Shown here piece after piece: positions 1 to 9,324 of a stretch of DNA of 35,279 bases (positions are counted from its first letter, which is position 1; each line of letters starts with the position of its first letter). Origin of the DNA: an uncultured Bacilli bacterium (GTDB taxonomy: Bacteria; Bacillota_I; Bacilli_A; RF39; UBA660). The notes beneath the pieces are model-generated. The model saw only the letters and a program-made list of their open reading frames with translations. It did not search any database and was not told where the DNA came from. The position numbers and the translations under genes were made by a program. Where the stretch lies: the NCBI GenBank assembly GCA_944358735.1, contig CALVRT010000018.1, positions 1 to 35,279 on the forward strand, given 5' to 3'.

Positions 1-1
1 A

Positions 2-292
2 TTAGAAGAAATGTTTAATTATAAAAAAGTTAAAATAGCTAATAGTATTAAAGTAGGTTTTCCATTAAGGTCATTAAATAAAGTAATTAATAAATTAAAA
101 TATTTTAAAATAAATTATTTGATTTATGAAGAAGAAATAACAAGAAAAAAATATAAAAACAATAATTATAAAAATTTTATTAAAAGTTTATCTATTGATA
201 ATAGGGTAAATGTTATAACTTTTAAGTTAAATGAATTAAAAGAAAATTCTAAAACAATTAATATTTTAGAAAATATTGAAAGTAATGTATAA
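2..292 (+). CDS. MutS domain I-like (MSL-type) small protein, possibly 5'-truncated by window edge
   Basis: The reading frame is open to the left edge, so the gene may start outside the window; the first ATG inside is at 11 (93 residues from there). The segment around residues 13-42 (KVGFPLRSLNKVINKLKYF, then INYLIYEEE) resembles the end of MutS domain I, where a glycine-[FI]-P turn is followed by a helix and a strand ending in acidic residues. No ATPase part of MutS is present, so this is not a repair MutS. Free-standing MutS-like (MSL) proteins are known as accessory genes of some diversity-generating retroelements next to a reverse transcriptase; whether one lies upstream cannot be seen here. 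The rest is Lys/Asn-rich and unrecognised. A strong terminator follows 5 nt after the stop, so this is the last gene of its transcript. Confidence 0.5.
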   Translation, partial: LEEMFNYKKVKIANSIKVGFPLRSLNKVINKLKYFKINYLIYEEEITRKKYKNNNYKNFIKSLSIDNRVNVITFKLNELKENSKTINILENIESNV

Positions 293-296
293 ATAC

Positions 297-345
297 CACG
301 GCCAGCCTCATTTCGTCGCTTTTCTCGGGTTGGCCGTGCTTTTTT
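297..345 (+). terminator. Strong GC-rich intrinsic terminator
   Basis: An 11-bp stem (297-307 CACGGCCAGCC with 328-338, one G-U pair) closes a 20-nt loop and is followed by C and six T. It ends the transcript of the MSL-like gene. Its GC content is far above the surrounding DNA. Confidence 0.85.
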
Positions 346-481
346 GTATAATAATATTTTTTTTAAATACCTTTAATTTTAATAAATTAGGGGTGTTTTT
401 TTAACCAAATATATAAAATTATCTATAGACAATATTACCATTTTAACTATTAAAATAAGGCCAAAATTAGAAAATGGCTTG

Positions 482-510
482 TTGCTGGTATTTTGCAGAT
501 AGTGTAATAT
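482..510 (+). promoter_or_regulatory. Putative ssb promoter
   Basis: TTGCTG (482-487), 17-bp spacer, TAATAT (505-510) with a TG just upstream of the -10. Transcription would begin near 517, after the in-frame ATG at 474, which supports the GTG at 534 as the ssb start. A weaker alternative is TAGACA (426-431) with TATTAA (448-453). Confidence 0.4.
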
Positions 511-533
511 TAAGGGCGAAGGGAGGTGATAGA

Positions 534-857
534 GTGTTGAATCAGACCGTACTAGTAGGTAGACTTGTCAATGACCCCGAAGTATATGAAACTGAAACCG
601 GAAAAAAAGTCTCTCGCGTAACCCTAGCAGTACCACGTTCCTATAAAAATGTTGATGGCCAGTATGATACAGATTTTATCGGTTGCAAATTATGGCAAGG
701 CGTTGCTGAAAGTACGAGTGAATATTGTAAGAAAGGAGACCTTGTTGGCATAAAAGGCCGTATACAAACCTCTAATTATGAAACAGAAGAAGGACCCAAA
801 TATTTTACCGAAGTAATTGCAGAGAAAGTTACATTTTTATCTGGGAAAGGTAATTAA
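534..857 (+). CDS. ssb: Single-stranded DNA-binding protein (short form, no acidic tail)
   Basis: The protein binds ssDNA through one OB fold: MLNQTVLVGRLVNDPEV opens the typical first strands, TLAVPR the next, then DFIGCKLWQGVAE and GDLVGIKGRIQT. The start is GTG at 534 because GGGAGGTGAT (521-530) is an excellent ribosome-binding site right before it; an ATG at 474 in the same frame lacks one and gives an N-terminus unlike any SSB. The product is 107 residues and stops right after the OB fold (SGKGN). It therefore lacks the Gly/Gln-rich linker and the acidic DDDIPF-like tip that recruits partner proteins in housekeeping SSBs. That shape resembles secondary, competence or phage-type SSBs. 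It stands alone, and its third-position C use looks somewhat higher than its neighbours. Confidence 0.9.
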   Translation: MLNQTVLVGRLVNDPEVYETETGKKVSRVTLAVPRSYKNVDGQYDTDFIGCKLWQGVAESTSEYCKKGDLVGIKGRIQTSNYETEEGPKYFTEVIAEKVTFLSGKGN

Positions 858-1149
858 AGCCTTTCTCACTTATCAAAAGTTTAAAAGATTATTATGGTTT
901 TAATAATTATAATATAAATATTAGTAATTGATTGTTTAAGCCCTGAACTTAATTAAAAATAATTATTTAAATTTATATGATGTTGGTTATACTTTAACTC
1001 CTCGTTAATATTATTTTACTTTTTATATTATGTTAATCATTTTAGGTAGATTAGTAGTTTAGAATTAATATATAATAAACATAGTTGTTCAAAAAATCTT
1101 ATATTATAATAAAATATTTGTTGAAACAAAAAATCATTCATGCTGTTGA
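858..1149. other. AT-rich intergenic stretch without a recognisable gene
   Basis: About 290 bases of AT-rich DNA with stops in all frames and no ORF with a ribosome-binding site. A weak hairpin (GAAAGG 845-850 with CCTTTC 860-865) spans the ssb stop but has no T-tract. A TATAAT (1105-1110) lies only 14 nt after a TTGTTC (1085-1090). I see no tRNA, 6S or 4.5S RNA signature. Confidence 0.5.
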
Positions 1150-1179
1150 GATTATTATTTATCATAATAGTCTTTTTTT
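1150..1179 (+). terminator. Intrinsic terminator upstream of the heat-shock operon
   Basis: Stem 1150-1158 with 1164-1172 (9 bp, one G-U), loop TTATC, then seven T (1173-1179). No gene ends nearby except ssb, about 290 nt upstream, so it ends either the ssb transcript or a small RNA. Confidence 0.6.
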
Positions 1180-1194
1180 AATAAAAAAATTTTT

Positions 1195-1221
1195 TTAGCA
1201 TTCTACTATTGACAGTGCTAA
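1195..1221 (+). promoter_or_regulatory. CIRCE operator 1 (HrcA binding site)
   Basis: TTAGCATTC, 9-nt spacer, CAGTGCTAA: matches the CIRCE consensus TTAGCACTC-N9-GAGTGCTAA with one change in each arm. It covers the -35 box TTGACA at 1209-1214, so bound HrcA would block RNA polymerase. Confidence 0.9.
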
Positions 1222-1237
1222 CATATAATGTTATAAT
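1209..1237 (+). promoter_or_regulatory. Heat-shock operon promoter (vegetative sigma type)
   Basis: TTGACA (1209-1214), 17-bp spacer, TATAAT (1232-1237): a perfect sigma-A consensus pair sandwiched between two CIRCE operators. Expected start of transcription is near 1244. Confidence 0.9.
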
Positions 1238-1240
1238 GAA

Positions 1241-1267
1241 GTAGCATTCATCGAAGAAGAGTGCTAA
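1241..1267 (+). promoter_or_regulatory. CIRCE operator 2 (HrcA binding site)
   Basis: GTAGCATTC, 9-nt spacer, GAGTGCTAA: the right arm is a perfect CIRCE half, the left arm has two changes. It lies at the transcription start and 5' UTR, 20 nt after the first operator, and ends just before the hrcA ribosome-binding site AGAGGTGAT. Confidence 0.88.
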
Positions 1268-1280
1268 AAGAGGTGATGTA

Positions 1281-2273
1281 ATGATAACGCCAAGACAAGA
1301 AGAACTTTTAAAACTAATTGTTGAAGACTATATTAAAACAGTAACTCCAGTTAGTTCTAAAGCGTTAGAAGATATTATGAAATGTTCTAGTGCGACAATT
1401 CGTAATGAAATGGCGGCTTTAGAAAGAGAAGGATTACTTGAAAAAACACATATATCTTCTGGTAGAGTTCCCAGTGATTTAGGTTATCGTTATTATGTGG
1501 ATAATTTAATGAAACCAGAAGAACTAACTGGTAAAGATGTTTTGAAATTACAAAAAATCTTTAAAAATAACAGTTTGGTTTTATCGGACGCCATAACTAA
1601 AAGTATGGAAATTGTTTCAGAACTAACGCATTATACAACTGTTGTTTTAGGTAGTTCTTCAGCCGATAATAAAGTGGCTAAAGTTGAAGCTTTACCGATT
1701 AGTGATAACAAGTTACTAGCGATTATCATTACTGACAAAGGCCATGTTGAAAATCGCCCGATTGTTATTAGTGAAGCTATTAACCGTAGTGAAATCAAAA
1801 AAACAGTTGATGTGATTAACAAATTTATTGTTGGCGTTCCACTGCCAGAAGTTCCTGAAGTGCTGGAGTTTGAAGTAAAGCCGGCTATCGCATCATATAC
1901 CAGTCAGTATGAAGCTCTTTATCAAGCTTTTTACAATGCGTTTAATGATTTTAGTTCTAAAATGAATGTTAAAGTTAGTGGAACTGGTAATTTACTTATG
2001 GAACCAGAATTTAATGATGCTGATAAAATAAGAGAACTTTTAAATAAATTTGATAACCCAAATTTAATAAAGTCAATTAAAACCGACGATGAAGGTATTC
2101 AAATCTATATTGGTAGTGAAAATTTATTAGACGATGATATTTCCATTATCAAAACCTCTTATTATAAAGATGGCGAAGAAGGAACGATTGCTTTAATTGG
2201 TCCTAAAAGGATGGAATATGGCAAGGCTGAAGCACTGCTTAATTATATTAAAAATAATATAGGAATTAGGTGA
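1281..2273 (+). CDS. hrcA: Heat-inducible transcription repressor HrcA
   Basis: HrcA represses class I heat-shock genes by binding CIRCE and needs chaperonin help to stay folded. The N-terminal winged helix is clear (MITPRQEELLKLIVEDYI, then PVSSKALEDIMKCSSATIRNEM as the recognition region, and HISSGRVPSDLGYRYYVD). The rest is the GAF-like dimerisation region, with the conserved C-terminal IGPKRMEYGKAEALL. At 330 residues it has a normal family length. It is the first gene of hrcA-grpE-dnaK-pepF-dnaJ and sits directly behind two CIRCE operators, so it represses itself. AGAGGTGAT precedes the ATG. grpE starts 4 nt after its stop. Confidence 0.97.
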   Translation: MITPRQEELLKLIVEDYIKTVTPVSSKALEDIMKCSSATIRNEMAALEREGLLEKTHISSGRVPSDLGYRYYVDNLMKPEELTGKDVLKLQKIFKNNSLVLSDAITKSMEIVSELTHYTTVVLGSSSADNKVAKVEALPISDNKLLAIIITDKGHVENRPIVISEAINRSEIKKTVDVINKFIVGVPLPEVPEVLEFEVKPAIASYTSQYEALYQAFYNAFNDFSSKMNVKVSGTGNLLMEPEFNDADKIRELLNKFDNPNLIKSIKTDDEGIQIYIGSENLLDDDISIIKTSYYKDGEEGTIALIGPKRMEYGKAEALLNYIKNNIGIR

Positions 2274-2277
2274 AAAT

Positions 2278-2832
2278 ATGAATGAAGAAAAAGAAATAAA
2301 AGAAGAACCTAAACAAGAAAATAATGAACAAAAAGAGGTAAAAGAAGAAGTTAAAGAAAAAAAATCACATAAAAAAGAACAGAAATGTAAATGTGATGAA
2401 AGGCAAAAAAAAATTGAAGAGTTAGAAAATGCTTTACTTCGGATGCAAGCTGATAATATTAATTATCGCAAGCGAAAAGATGATGAAGTTGCAAAGATGC
2501 TTAAATATGCTAACGAAGATTTAGTAAAAGAGATACTTCCATCAATTGATAATTTTGAAAGGGCTATTAAATTAGATGATGATAATTTAGACGATGAACT
2601 TTCAAAATTCTTGGAAGGATTCAAAATGATTTATTGTCATTTGTTAGAAACACTAGAAAAATATGGTGTAAAAGCTATTGATGGTGACAATAAAGAATTT
2701 GACCCAGTTTATCATCAAGCTGTCCTTACAGAAAAAGGTGATAAACCAGGAATGGTTATTGAAGTAATGCAAAAAGGTTATCTTCTTAAAGATAAAGTTA
2801 TAAGACCAGCAATGGTTAAAGTTAGTGAATAA
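2278..2832 (+). CDS. grpE: Nucleotide exchange factor GrpE
   Basis: GrpE releases ADP from DnaK. The first 45 residues are a very charged Lys/Glu tail, followed by the long dimerising coiled coil (CDERQKKIEELENALLRMQADNINYRKRKDDEV) and the family signature in the C-terminal beta domain (FDPVYHQAVLTE, then KGYLLKDKVIRPAMVKV). Its length of 184 residues is normal. It lies 4 nt after hrcA and 19 nt before dnaK and is translated from the same mRNA. Confidence 0.97.
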   Translation: MNEEKEIKEEPKQENNEQKEVKEEVKEKKSHKKEQKCKCDERQKKIEELENALLRMQADNINYRKRKDDEVAKMLKYANEDLVKEILPSIDNFERAIKLDDDNLDDELSKFLEGFKMIYCHLLETLEKYGVKAIDGDNKEFDPVYHQAVLTEKGDKPGMVIEVMQKGYLLKDKVIRPAMVKVSE

Positions 2833-2845
2833 AAGAAAGGAATGA

Positions 2846-4662
<1,817 letters not shown>

Positions 4663-4663
<1 letters not shown>

Positions 4664-4685
4664 GTTCTAGGAAACTAGAACTTTC
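4663..4685 (+). terminator. GAAA-tetraloop hairpin at the end of dnaK
   Basis: Perfect 8-bp stem AGTTCTAG / CTAGAACT (4663-4670 with 4675-4682) capped by a GNRA loop, followed only by a short TT-C-T run. It overlaps the dnaK stop codon. The weak T-tract suggests partial termination or an mRNA-stabilising 3' end that would separate dnaK level from pepF-dnaJ level. Confidence 0.55.
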
Positions 4686-4721
4686 TCATATAATAAAAAA
4701 TATTTTGGATAGGAGAATAAT

Positions 4722-6515
4722 GTGATTAAAGAAAAAACAAGGGATGAAATTCCTGAAGAATATAAATGGGATTTAAGTACTATTTTTAAGAATGATGAAT
4801 TATTAGAAAAAAGTATTAATGAAGTAAAGTCTGAAATAAATAATTTAAATTTTGATAAGATGATGGAAAGTGCAGATAAACGATATGGTGCTTTAGAAAA
4901 TTATTATAAAATTGACCGAAATTTAGAAAAAATTTATACTTATGTAGCGCGAAAAAGTGATGAAGATATTACTAACACTAAATATCAAGGTTATAAACAA
5001 TTAACTTTAGATTTATGCAATAAATTTAGTCAGAAAATTAGTAGCTTTGGACCTAACTTATTAAAAGAAGATTATCAAGTTATTGAAAAATTTTATCAAG
5101 AAAATCCTAAATTAAAGGAAGATTATGAATTTATTTTAGAAAAAGAATATCGTTATAAAAAACATACTTTATCAGCTGAAGAAGAAAAATTAATGGCTAC
5201 TTTAGGAAAAGCTTTTGCCGATAATGAAATGCTTATGTCAGCTTTAGCTGACGGTGATTTAGATTTTGGACAAATAGAAGTAAATGGAGAAACCTTTACT
5301 TTAAGTGAGGCCAATTATTCTAGTTTTCTAACTTCTAGCGACCGGACTGTTCGTGAAAAAGCCTTTAAACAGTTATTTAAAACTTATGAAAAGTTTAATA
5401 ATACTTTTGCTTTGATTTTAAAAAATCATTTTGATACGTTAGCAGTTACTAGTAAAGTAAATAAATTTGCTAGTAGTCGTGAGGCCGCTTTATTTGCTGA
5501 TAATGTTAGTGAAGAAGTATACGATAATTTAATTAATGTTGTTCATCATAATTTAGATAAACTTCATGATTATTATACTTTTAAGAAAAAAGCTTTAAAT
5601 TTAGGTGAATTACATTTATATGACACTTCGGTTAATTTAATTAGTGATAGTGAAACTAAATATGATTTAAATGAAGCTCATAATTTAATTATTGACACAG
5701 TTAAAGTATTTGGACCAGATTATGTTTCAGTGGTTGAAAGAGCTTTTACAGAAAGATGGATAGATTTTTATCCTAATAAAAATAAAGCAAGTGGAGCTTA
5801 TTCTGGTGGGTCTTATGACAGTAATCCATTTATTTTAACTAATTATCTTGGTAAATATCGTGATGTTTCTACTTTAATTCATGAATTAGGTCATTCACTT
5901 CATACATATTATTCTAATAAACAGCCTTATCAATATTCTGGTTATTCAATATTTGTAGCGGAAGTGGCTTCAACAGTTAATGAACTTTTACTAGCTAATA
6001 ATATGTTAGAGAAAGCTTCAAACAATGAAGAAAAATTATATATTTTAAATGAACTTTTAGAGTTGTTTAAAGCAACAATTTACCGGCAAACAATGTTTGC
6101 AGAATTTGAAAATATTATAGCTAGTAAAACTGATAAAGAAGAAGTATTAACTAAAGATGAGTTTAATAATATTTATTATGATTTAAATAAAAAATACTTT
6201 GGTGAAAATGTTATAATTGATGAAGAAATAAAATATGAATGGCAAAGAATACCTCATTTTTACTATAATTTTTATGTTTATAAATATGCTACTGGCCTTT
6301 CTGCGGCCTGTTATATTGTAAAAAACATTTTAAGTGGTAAAGAAAATGCGGTAGACGATTATTTAAAATTTCTAAAAACAGGTAATACGATGTATCCACT
6401 TGATGAACTTAAAGTAGCGGGAGTTGATTTAACAAATCCTGAAGTTATAGAAAGTGCGATGGATATGTTTAATGATTATTTAGAAGAATTTAAAAAACTT
6501 TATAATGAGAGGTAG
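4722..6515 (+). CDS. pepF: Oligoendopeptidase F (M3 family zinc peptidase)
   Basis: Cytosolic zinc metallopeptidase that cuts short oligopeptides. The M3 signature HELGHSLH is at residues 387-394 (zinc ligands His387 and His391, catalytic Glu388), and the third ligand is Glu414 in FVAEVAST. The N-terminal helical lid ([33 protein letters not shown]) and C-terminal [12 protein letters not shown] are typical of PepF. Its 597-residue length is usual. The start is GTG at 4722 behind AGGAG (4711-4715); the overlapping ATG at 4720 runs straight into TGA. It sits between dnaK and dnaJ and ends 5 nt before dnaJ, so it is part of the heat-shock operon, an unusual position that suggests a role in clearing peptides from stress proteolysis (inference). 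Confidence 0.95.
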   Translation: MIKEKTRDEIPEEYKWDLSTIFKNDELLEKSINEVKSEINNLNFDKMMESADKRYGALENYYKIDRNLEKIYTYVARKSDEDITNTKYQGYKQLTLDLCNKFSQKISSFGPNLLKEDYQVIEKFYQENPKLKEDYEFILEKEYRYKKHTLSAEEEKLMATLGKAFADNEMLMSALADGDLDFGQIEVNGETFTLSEANYSSFLTSSDRTVREKAFKQLFKTYEKFNNTFALILKNHFDTLAVTSKVNKFASSREAALFADNVSEEVYDNLINVVHHNLDKLHDYYTFKKKALNLGELHLYDTSVNLISDSETKYDLNEAHNLIIDTVKVFGPDYVSVVERAFTERWIDFYPNKNKASGAYSGGSYDSNPFILTNYLGKYRDVSTLIHELGHSLHTYYSNKQPYQYSGYSIFVAEVASTVNELLLANNMLEKASNNEEKLYILNELLELFKATIYRQTMFAEFENIIASKTDKEEVLTKDEFNNIYYDLNKKYFGENVIIDEEIKYEWQRIPHFYYNFYVYKYATGLSAACYIVKNILSGKENAVDDYLKFLKTGNTMYPLDELKVAGVDLTNPEVIESAMDMFNDYLEEFKKLYNER

Positions 6516-6523
6516 GTGATATG

Positions 6524-7639
6524 ATGGATAAGAAAGATTATTATGAAGTTCTAGGAGTATCTAAAGATGCTAGTGAAGCTGAAATTAAAAGTGCTTTTCG
6601 TAAGCTAGCTAAAAAATATCACCCTGATGTTTCCAAAGAACCTGATGCGGCAGAGAAATTTAAAGAAGCCCAGGAAGCTTATGCTGTTTTATCGGATAAA
6701 GAAAAAAGACAACAGTATGATAAGTTTGGACACGCCGCTTTTAATAATAATGGTGCTGGTGGCTATGATTTTAGTGGCTTTGATTTTTCAGATATTTTTA
6801 GTGACTTATTCGGTCAAGGATTTGGTGGCTTTAGTAATTTTGACTTTGGTGATTTTTCATCATCACGGTCAAGAGGTCGAAAAGGTCGTGACCGAATAGT
6901 TCGTGTTGATTTAACTTTTGAAGAAGCAACAAAAGGAACAACGAAAACAATAACTTTAGAGGTGACTGAAAACTGTGATAAATGTCATGGAAAAGGTGGC
7001 TTTGACGAAAAAACATGTGATAAATGTCATGGAAGTGGAACTATAACCGCGCAGCAACAAACATTATTTGGGGCTTTTATGACTAGAACAACTTGTGATA
7101 AGTGTGATGGAAAAGGTGTTACTTATGCTAGAGAATGTAATAAATGTCACGGTAGTGGAAAAACTAGTGTTACTAAAGATTTAGAAGTTAAAATTCCAGC
7201 CGGGGTTGATACTGGTAATCAGCTTCGGATTGCAGGAAAGGGTGAAGCGGGAACTAATGGTGGACCTAATGGAGATATATATTTAGAATTTAATGTTCAA
7301 GAACATCCTTTATTTGACCGTGATGGTAATGATATATATTTAGAATTGCCAATTACAGTGGCGGAAGCAGCTTTAGGTTGTAAGAAAGAAATTCCAACTT
7401 TAGATGGCGTTGTAAAATTAACTATTCCAGCCGGAAGTGAAACTGGTGACCGTCATCGTCTTCGTGGCAAAGGAATTAGTGCTATAAATTCTTTCCGTAA
7501 AGGTGATATGTACGTTATTATCAAAGTCAAAATCCCACAAAAACTATCACGCGAACAGAAAAAATTGTTTGAACAGCTAGTTAAAACAGGATTAGATGAG
7601 ACCGCTGAATATAAAAAGATAAAAAGTTATTTGAAATAG
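6524..7639 (+). CDS. dnaJ: Molecular chaperone DnaJ (Hsp40)
   Basis: DnaJ delivers unfolded clients to DnaK and stimulates its ATPase. The J domain (residues 1-66) carries HPD at 33-35. A Gly/Phe-rich region follows (about 70-110), then four CxxCxGxG zinc-finger repeats ([32 protein letters not shown]) and the two C-terminal beta domains. The length of 371 residues is normal. Two ATGs occur in tandem (6521 and 6524); AGGTG at 6514-6518 is better spaced for 6524, and [12 protein letters not shown] is the usual N-terminus. It is the last gene of the heat-shock operon. Confidence 0.97.
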   Translation: MDKKDYYEVLGVSKDASEAEIKSAFRKLAKKYHPDVSKEPDAAEKFKEAQEAYAVLSDKEKRQQYDKFGHAAFNNNGAGGYDFSGFDFSDIFSDLFGQGFGGFSNFDFGDFSSSRSRGRKGRDRIVRVDLTFEEATKGTTKTITLEVTENCDKCHGKGGFDEKTCDKCHGSGTITAQQQTLFGAFMTRTTCDKCDGKGVTYARECNKCHGSGKTSVTKDLEVKIPAGVDTGNQLRIAGKGEAGTNGGPNGDIYLEFNVQEHPLFDRDGNDIYLELPITVAEAALGCKKEIPTLDGVVKLTIPAGSETGDRHRLRGKGISAINSFRKGDMYVIIKVKIPQKLSREQKKLFEQLVKTGLDETAEYKKIKSYLK

Positions 7640-7656
7640 GTGTAAACCTATTTTTT
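7634..7656 (+). terminator. Terminator of the heat-shock operon
   Basis: AATAGGT / ACCTATT stem (7634-7640 with 7645-7651), GTAA loop, T-run 7650-7655. It overlaps the dnaJ stop codon. Confidence 0.8.
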
Positions 7657-7658
7657 CT

Positions 7659-7688
7659 ATTGACGAAAACAATTTAAATTGTTATTAT
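7659..7688 (+). promoter_or_regulatory. Promoter of the sigma-factor gene
   Basis: TTGACG (7659-7664), 18-bp spacer, TATTAT (7683-7688), immediately behind the dnaJ terminator. It makes the sigma gene an independent unit. No CIRCE is present. Confidence 0.7.
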
Positions 7689-7709
7689 ATAAACGATTAG
7701 AGGGATTTT

Positions 7710-8714
7710 ATGAAAAATAAACAATTAAGTGATAATTGCTTAAGCGATTTTATTAATAATAATGCTTATCATAGAATTTATAGTAAAGAAGAAGAACGTT
7801 ATTTGTTAAAAACATTAAAACTAGCTTTTTATGATGATGTTTCTGATGAATTAAAGGAAGAATATTTAAATTATTATATGGAGGTTCATCCTGTGTTTGC
7901 TAGTAAATATCAGGAAGCGTCAGAAAAAGATAAACCAAAGTTATTGGCAAAGGCTATTGAGCGAGCAATTATCGTTAAAGAAGAATTTATTAAACATAAT
8001 TTAAGGTTAGTGATTTCATTAGCTAAAAGTTATCAACATACTTATTATTATCTTGAACTTATGGATTTAATTCAAGTTGGAAGTCTTGGTTTAACTGTTG
8101 CTATTGAAAAGTTTGAAATAAGTAAAAATTTAAAATTTTCAACTTATGCAGCTTACTGGATAAAAGCTTATTTTTCGAGAATGGCTATAAGTGAGCGGCC
8201 GGTGAGATTTCCACAAAACAAAGTTTTTCTATACAATAAGGTAGCTATAAAAGCTCGTTCTTATTATAATCAAACTTTAGAAAATCCAACTGATGAAATG
8301 TTAATCGAATGGGGTATTCCTCCAAAAAACATTGATGAATATAATTTATATAAGGCTAGTTTTAGTAGTTTGAATGAACCTGCGATAATAGAAGGTAATG
8401 AGATTGGTGATTTAATTGAGTCAGAAGCCCAACCAGTAGATGAAATGATTGAAAATAAACTAATGACTTTAGAAATACTTAATTTGCTAGAAAATAGTAA
8501 TATTACCAAAGAAGAAAAAGAAATTATCAAAAGACAATATGGTTTTTATGAAGAAGTAGAGAGTTTAAAAACCATTGCCGATAGTCTTGGGCAAACACCA
8601 GAACAAGTGCGAATAAAAAGAAATAAAGCATTAAAAATTTTAAAAAACGAAATGAGAAAAATAGATTTTTTCGGTGATAGACAATTTATTAAGAAAAAAG
8701 TTTTTAAAAAGTAA
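7710..8714 (+). CDS. Divergent sigma-70 family RNA polymerase sigma factor
   Basis: 334 residues. Region 2 is recognisable at about residues 92-165: FIKHNLRLVISLAKSY, then DLIQVGSLGLTVAIEKFEISKNLKFSTYAAYWIKAYFSRM, equivalent to the core-binding DLIQEGNIGL helix and the -10 recognition helix. Region 3 follows, and region 4 ends the protein (EEKEIIKRQYGF, LKTIADSLGQTPEQVRIKRNKALKIL). Compared with the housekeeping factor, the 2.3-2.4 segment is altered (YAAYWIKAYFSRM in place of YATWWIRQAITRAI) and the N-terminal region is short with an acidic insert. It is therefore an alternative, RpoH- or group 2-like factor and probably not the main sigma. It sits alone behind the heat-shock operon. Its target promoters are unknown. 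Confidence 0.85.
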   Translation: MKNKQLSDNCLSDFINNNAYHRIYSKEEERYLLKTLKLAFYDDVSDELKEEYLNYYMEVHPVFASKYQEASEKDKPKLLAKAIERAIIVKEEFIKHNLRLVISLAKSYQHTYYYLELMDLIQVGSLGLTVAIEKFEISKNLKFSTYAAYWIKAYFSRMAISERPVRFPQNKVFLYNKVAIKARSYYNQTLENPTDEMLIEWGIPPKNIDEYNLYKASFSSLNEPAIIEGNEIGDLIESEAQPVDEMIENKLMTLEILNLLENSNITKEEKEIIKRQYGFYEEVESLKTIADSLGQTPEQVRIKRNKALKILKNEMRKIDFFGDRQFIKKKVFKK

Positions 8715-8721
8715 ATTTTAC

Positions 8722-8750
8722 TTGCAGACATTAGTTATATATATTATAAT
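8722..8750 (+). promoter_or_regulatory. frr promoter
   Basis: TTGCAG (8722-8727), 17-bp spacer, TATAAT (8745-8750). Probably drives frr, the AI-2E transporter and, past the T-box, the kinase and alaS. Confidence 0.75.
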
Positions 8751-8773
8751 ATTAGTAAGAAAGGAAGAAAATT

Positions 8774-9316
8774 ATGGATGATATATTACTGAATACAGAA
8801 GTAAAAATGGAAGAAGCTGTTTCGGCCATGGAAAAACGTTTTAATAATGTTCGTGCGGGAAGAGCTAATCCAGCAATATTAGATGCGGTAATGGTTAATT
8901 ATTATGGAGTAGATACGCCTTTAAAGCAGCTAGCAACAATTTCTATTCCAGAAGCTAGAATGTTAATGATAAAACCATTTGACCGTAGTAGTTTAAATGC
9001 TATTGAAAAAGGTATTTTTGAAGCTAATGTTGGTCTTACACCCAACAATAATGGTGAAGCAATTATTTTGAATATTCCAGCATTAACTGAAGATACTAGA
9101 AAAGAGTATGTAAAACAAGTAAAAGCTATTGCTGAAGATGGTAAAATAGCTTTAAGACATGTGAGACAAGATGCCAATAATGAAATTAAAAAAATGGAAA
9201 TAACTGAAGACGATAAAAAAGGGTTAAGTGATGATGTTCAAGAACTTATAAATAAATATAATAAAATCATCGATGAAAAATTAAAAGCTAAAGAAAATGA
9301 TTTATTAAGTATATAG
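8774..9316 (+). CDS. frr: Ribosome recycling factor
   Basis: RRF splits the post-termination ribosome together with EF-G. The three-helix bundle sequence is standard: MEEAVSAMEKRFNNVRAGRANPAIL at the N-terminus, LATISIPEARMLMIKPFDRSSLNAIEKGI in domain II and RKEYVKQVKAIAEDGKIALRHVRQDAN in the C-terminal helices. The 180-residue length is close to the usual 185. In most Bacillota frr follows pyrH and tsf; here it opens a different unit with its own promoter, and a membrane protein follows 8 nt later. Confidence 0.97.
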   Translation: MDDILLNTEVKMEEAVSAMEKRFNNVRAGRANPAILDAVMVNYYGVDTPLKQLATISIPEARMLMIKPFDRSSLNAIEKGIFEANVGLTPNNNGEAIILNIPALTEDTRKEYVKQVKAIAEDGKIALRHVRQDANNEIKKMEITEDDKKGLSDDVQELINKYNKIIDEKLKAKENDLLSI

Positions 9317-9324
9317 AGGTAAAT

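Noticed and set aside
474-533. Upstream ATG at 474 extending ssb by 20 residues
   Set aside because: No ribosome-binding site, an N-terminus unlike any SSB, and a strong GGGAGGTGAT directly before the GTG at 534.
858-1149. tRNA or housekeeping RNA gene in the AT-rich gap
   Set aside because: No acceptor stem, T-loop or 6S/4.5S-like core could be found.
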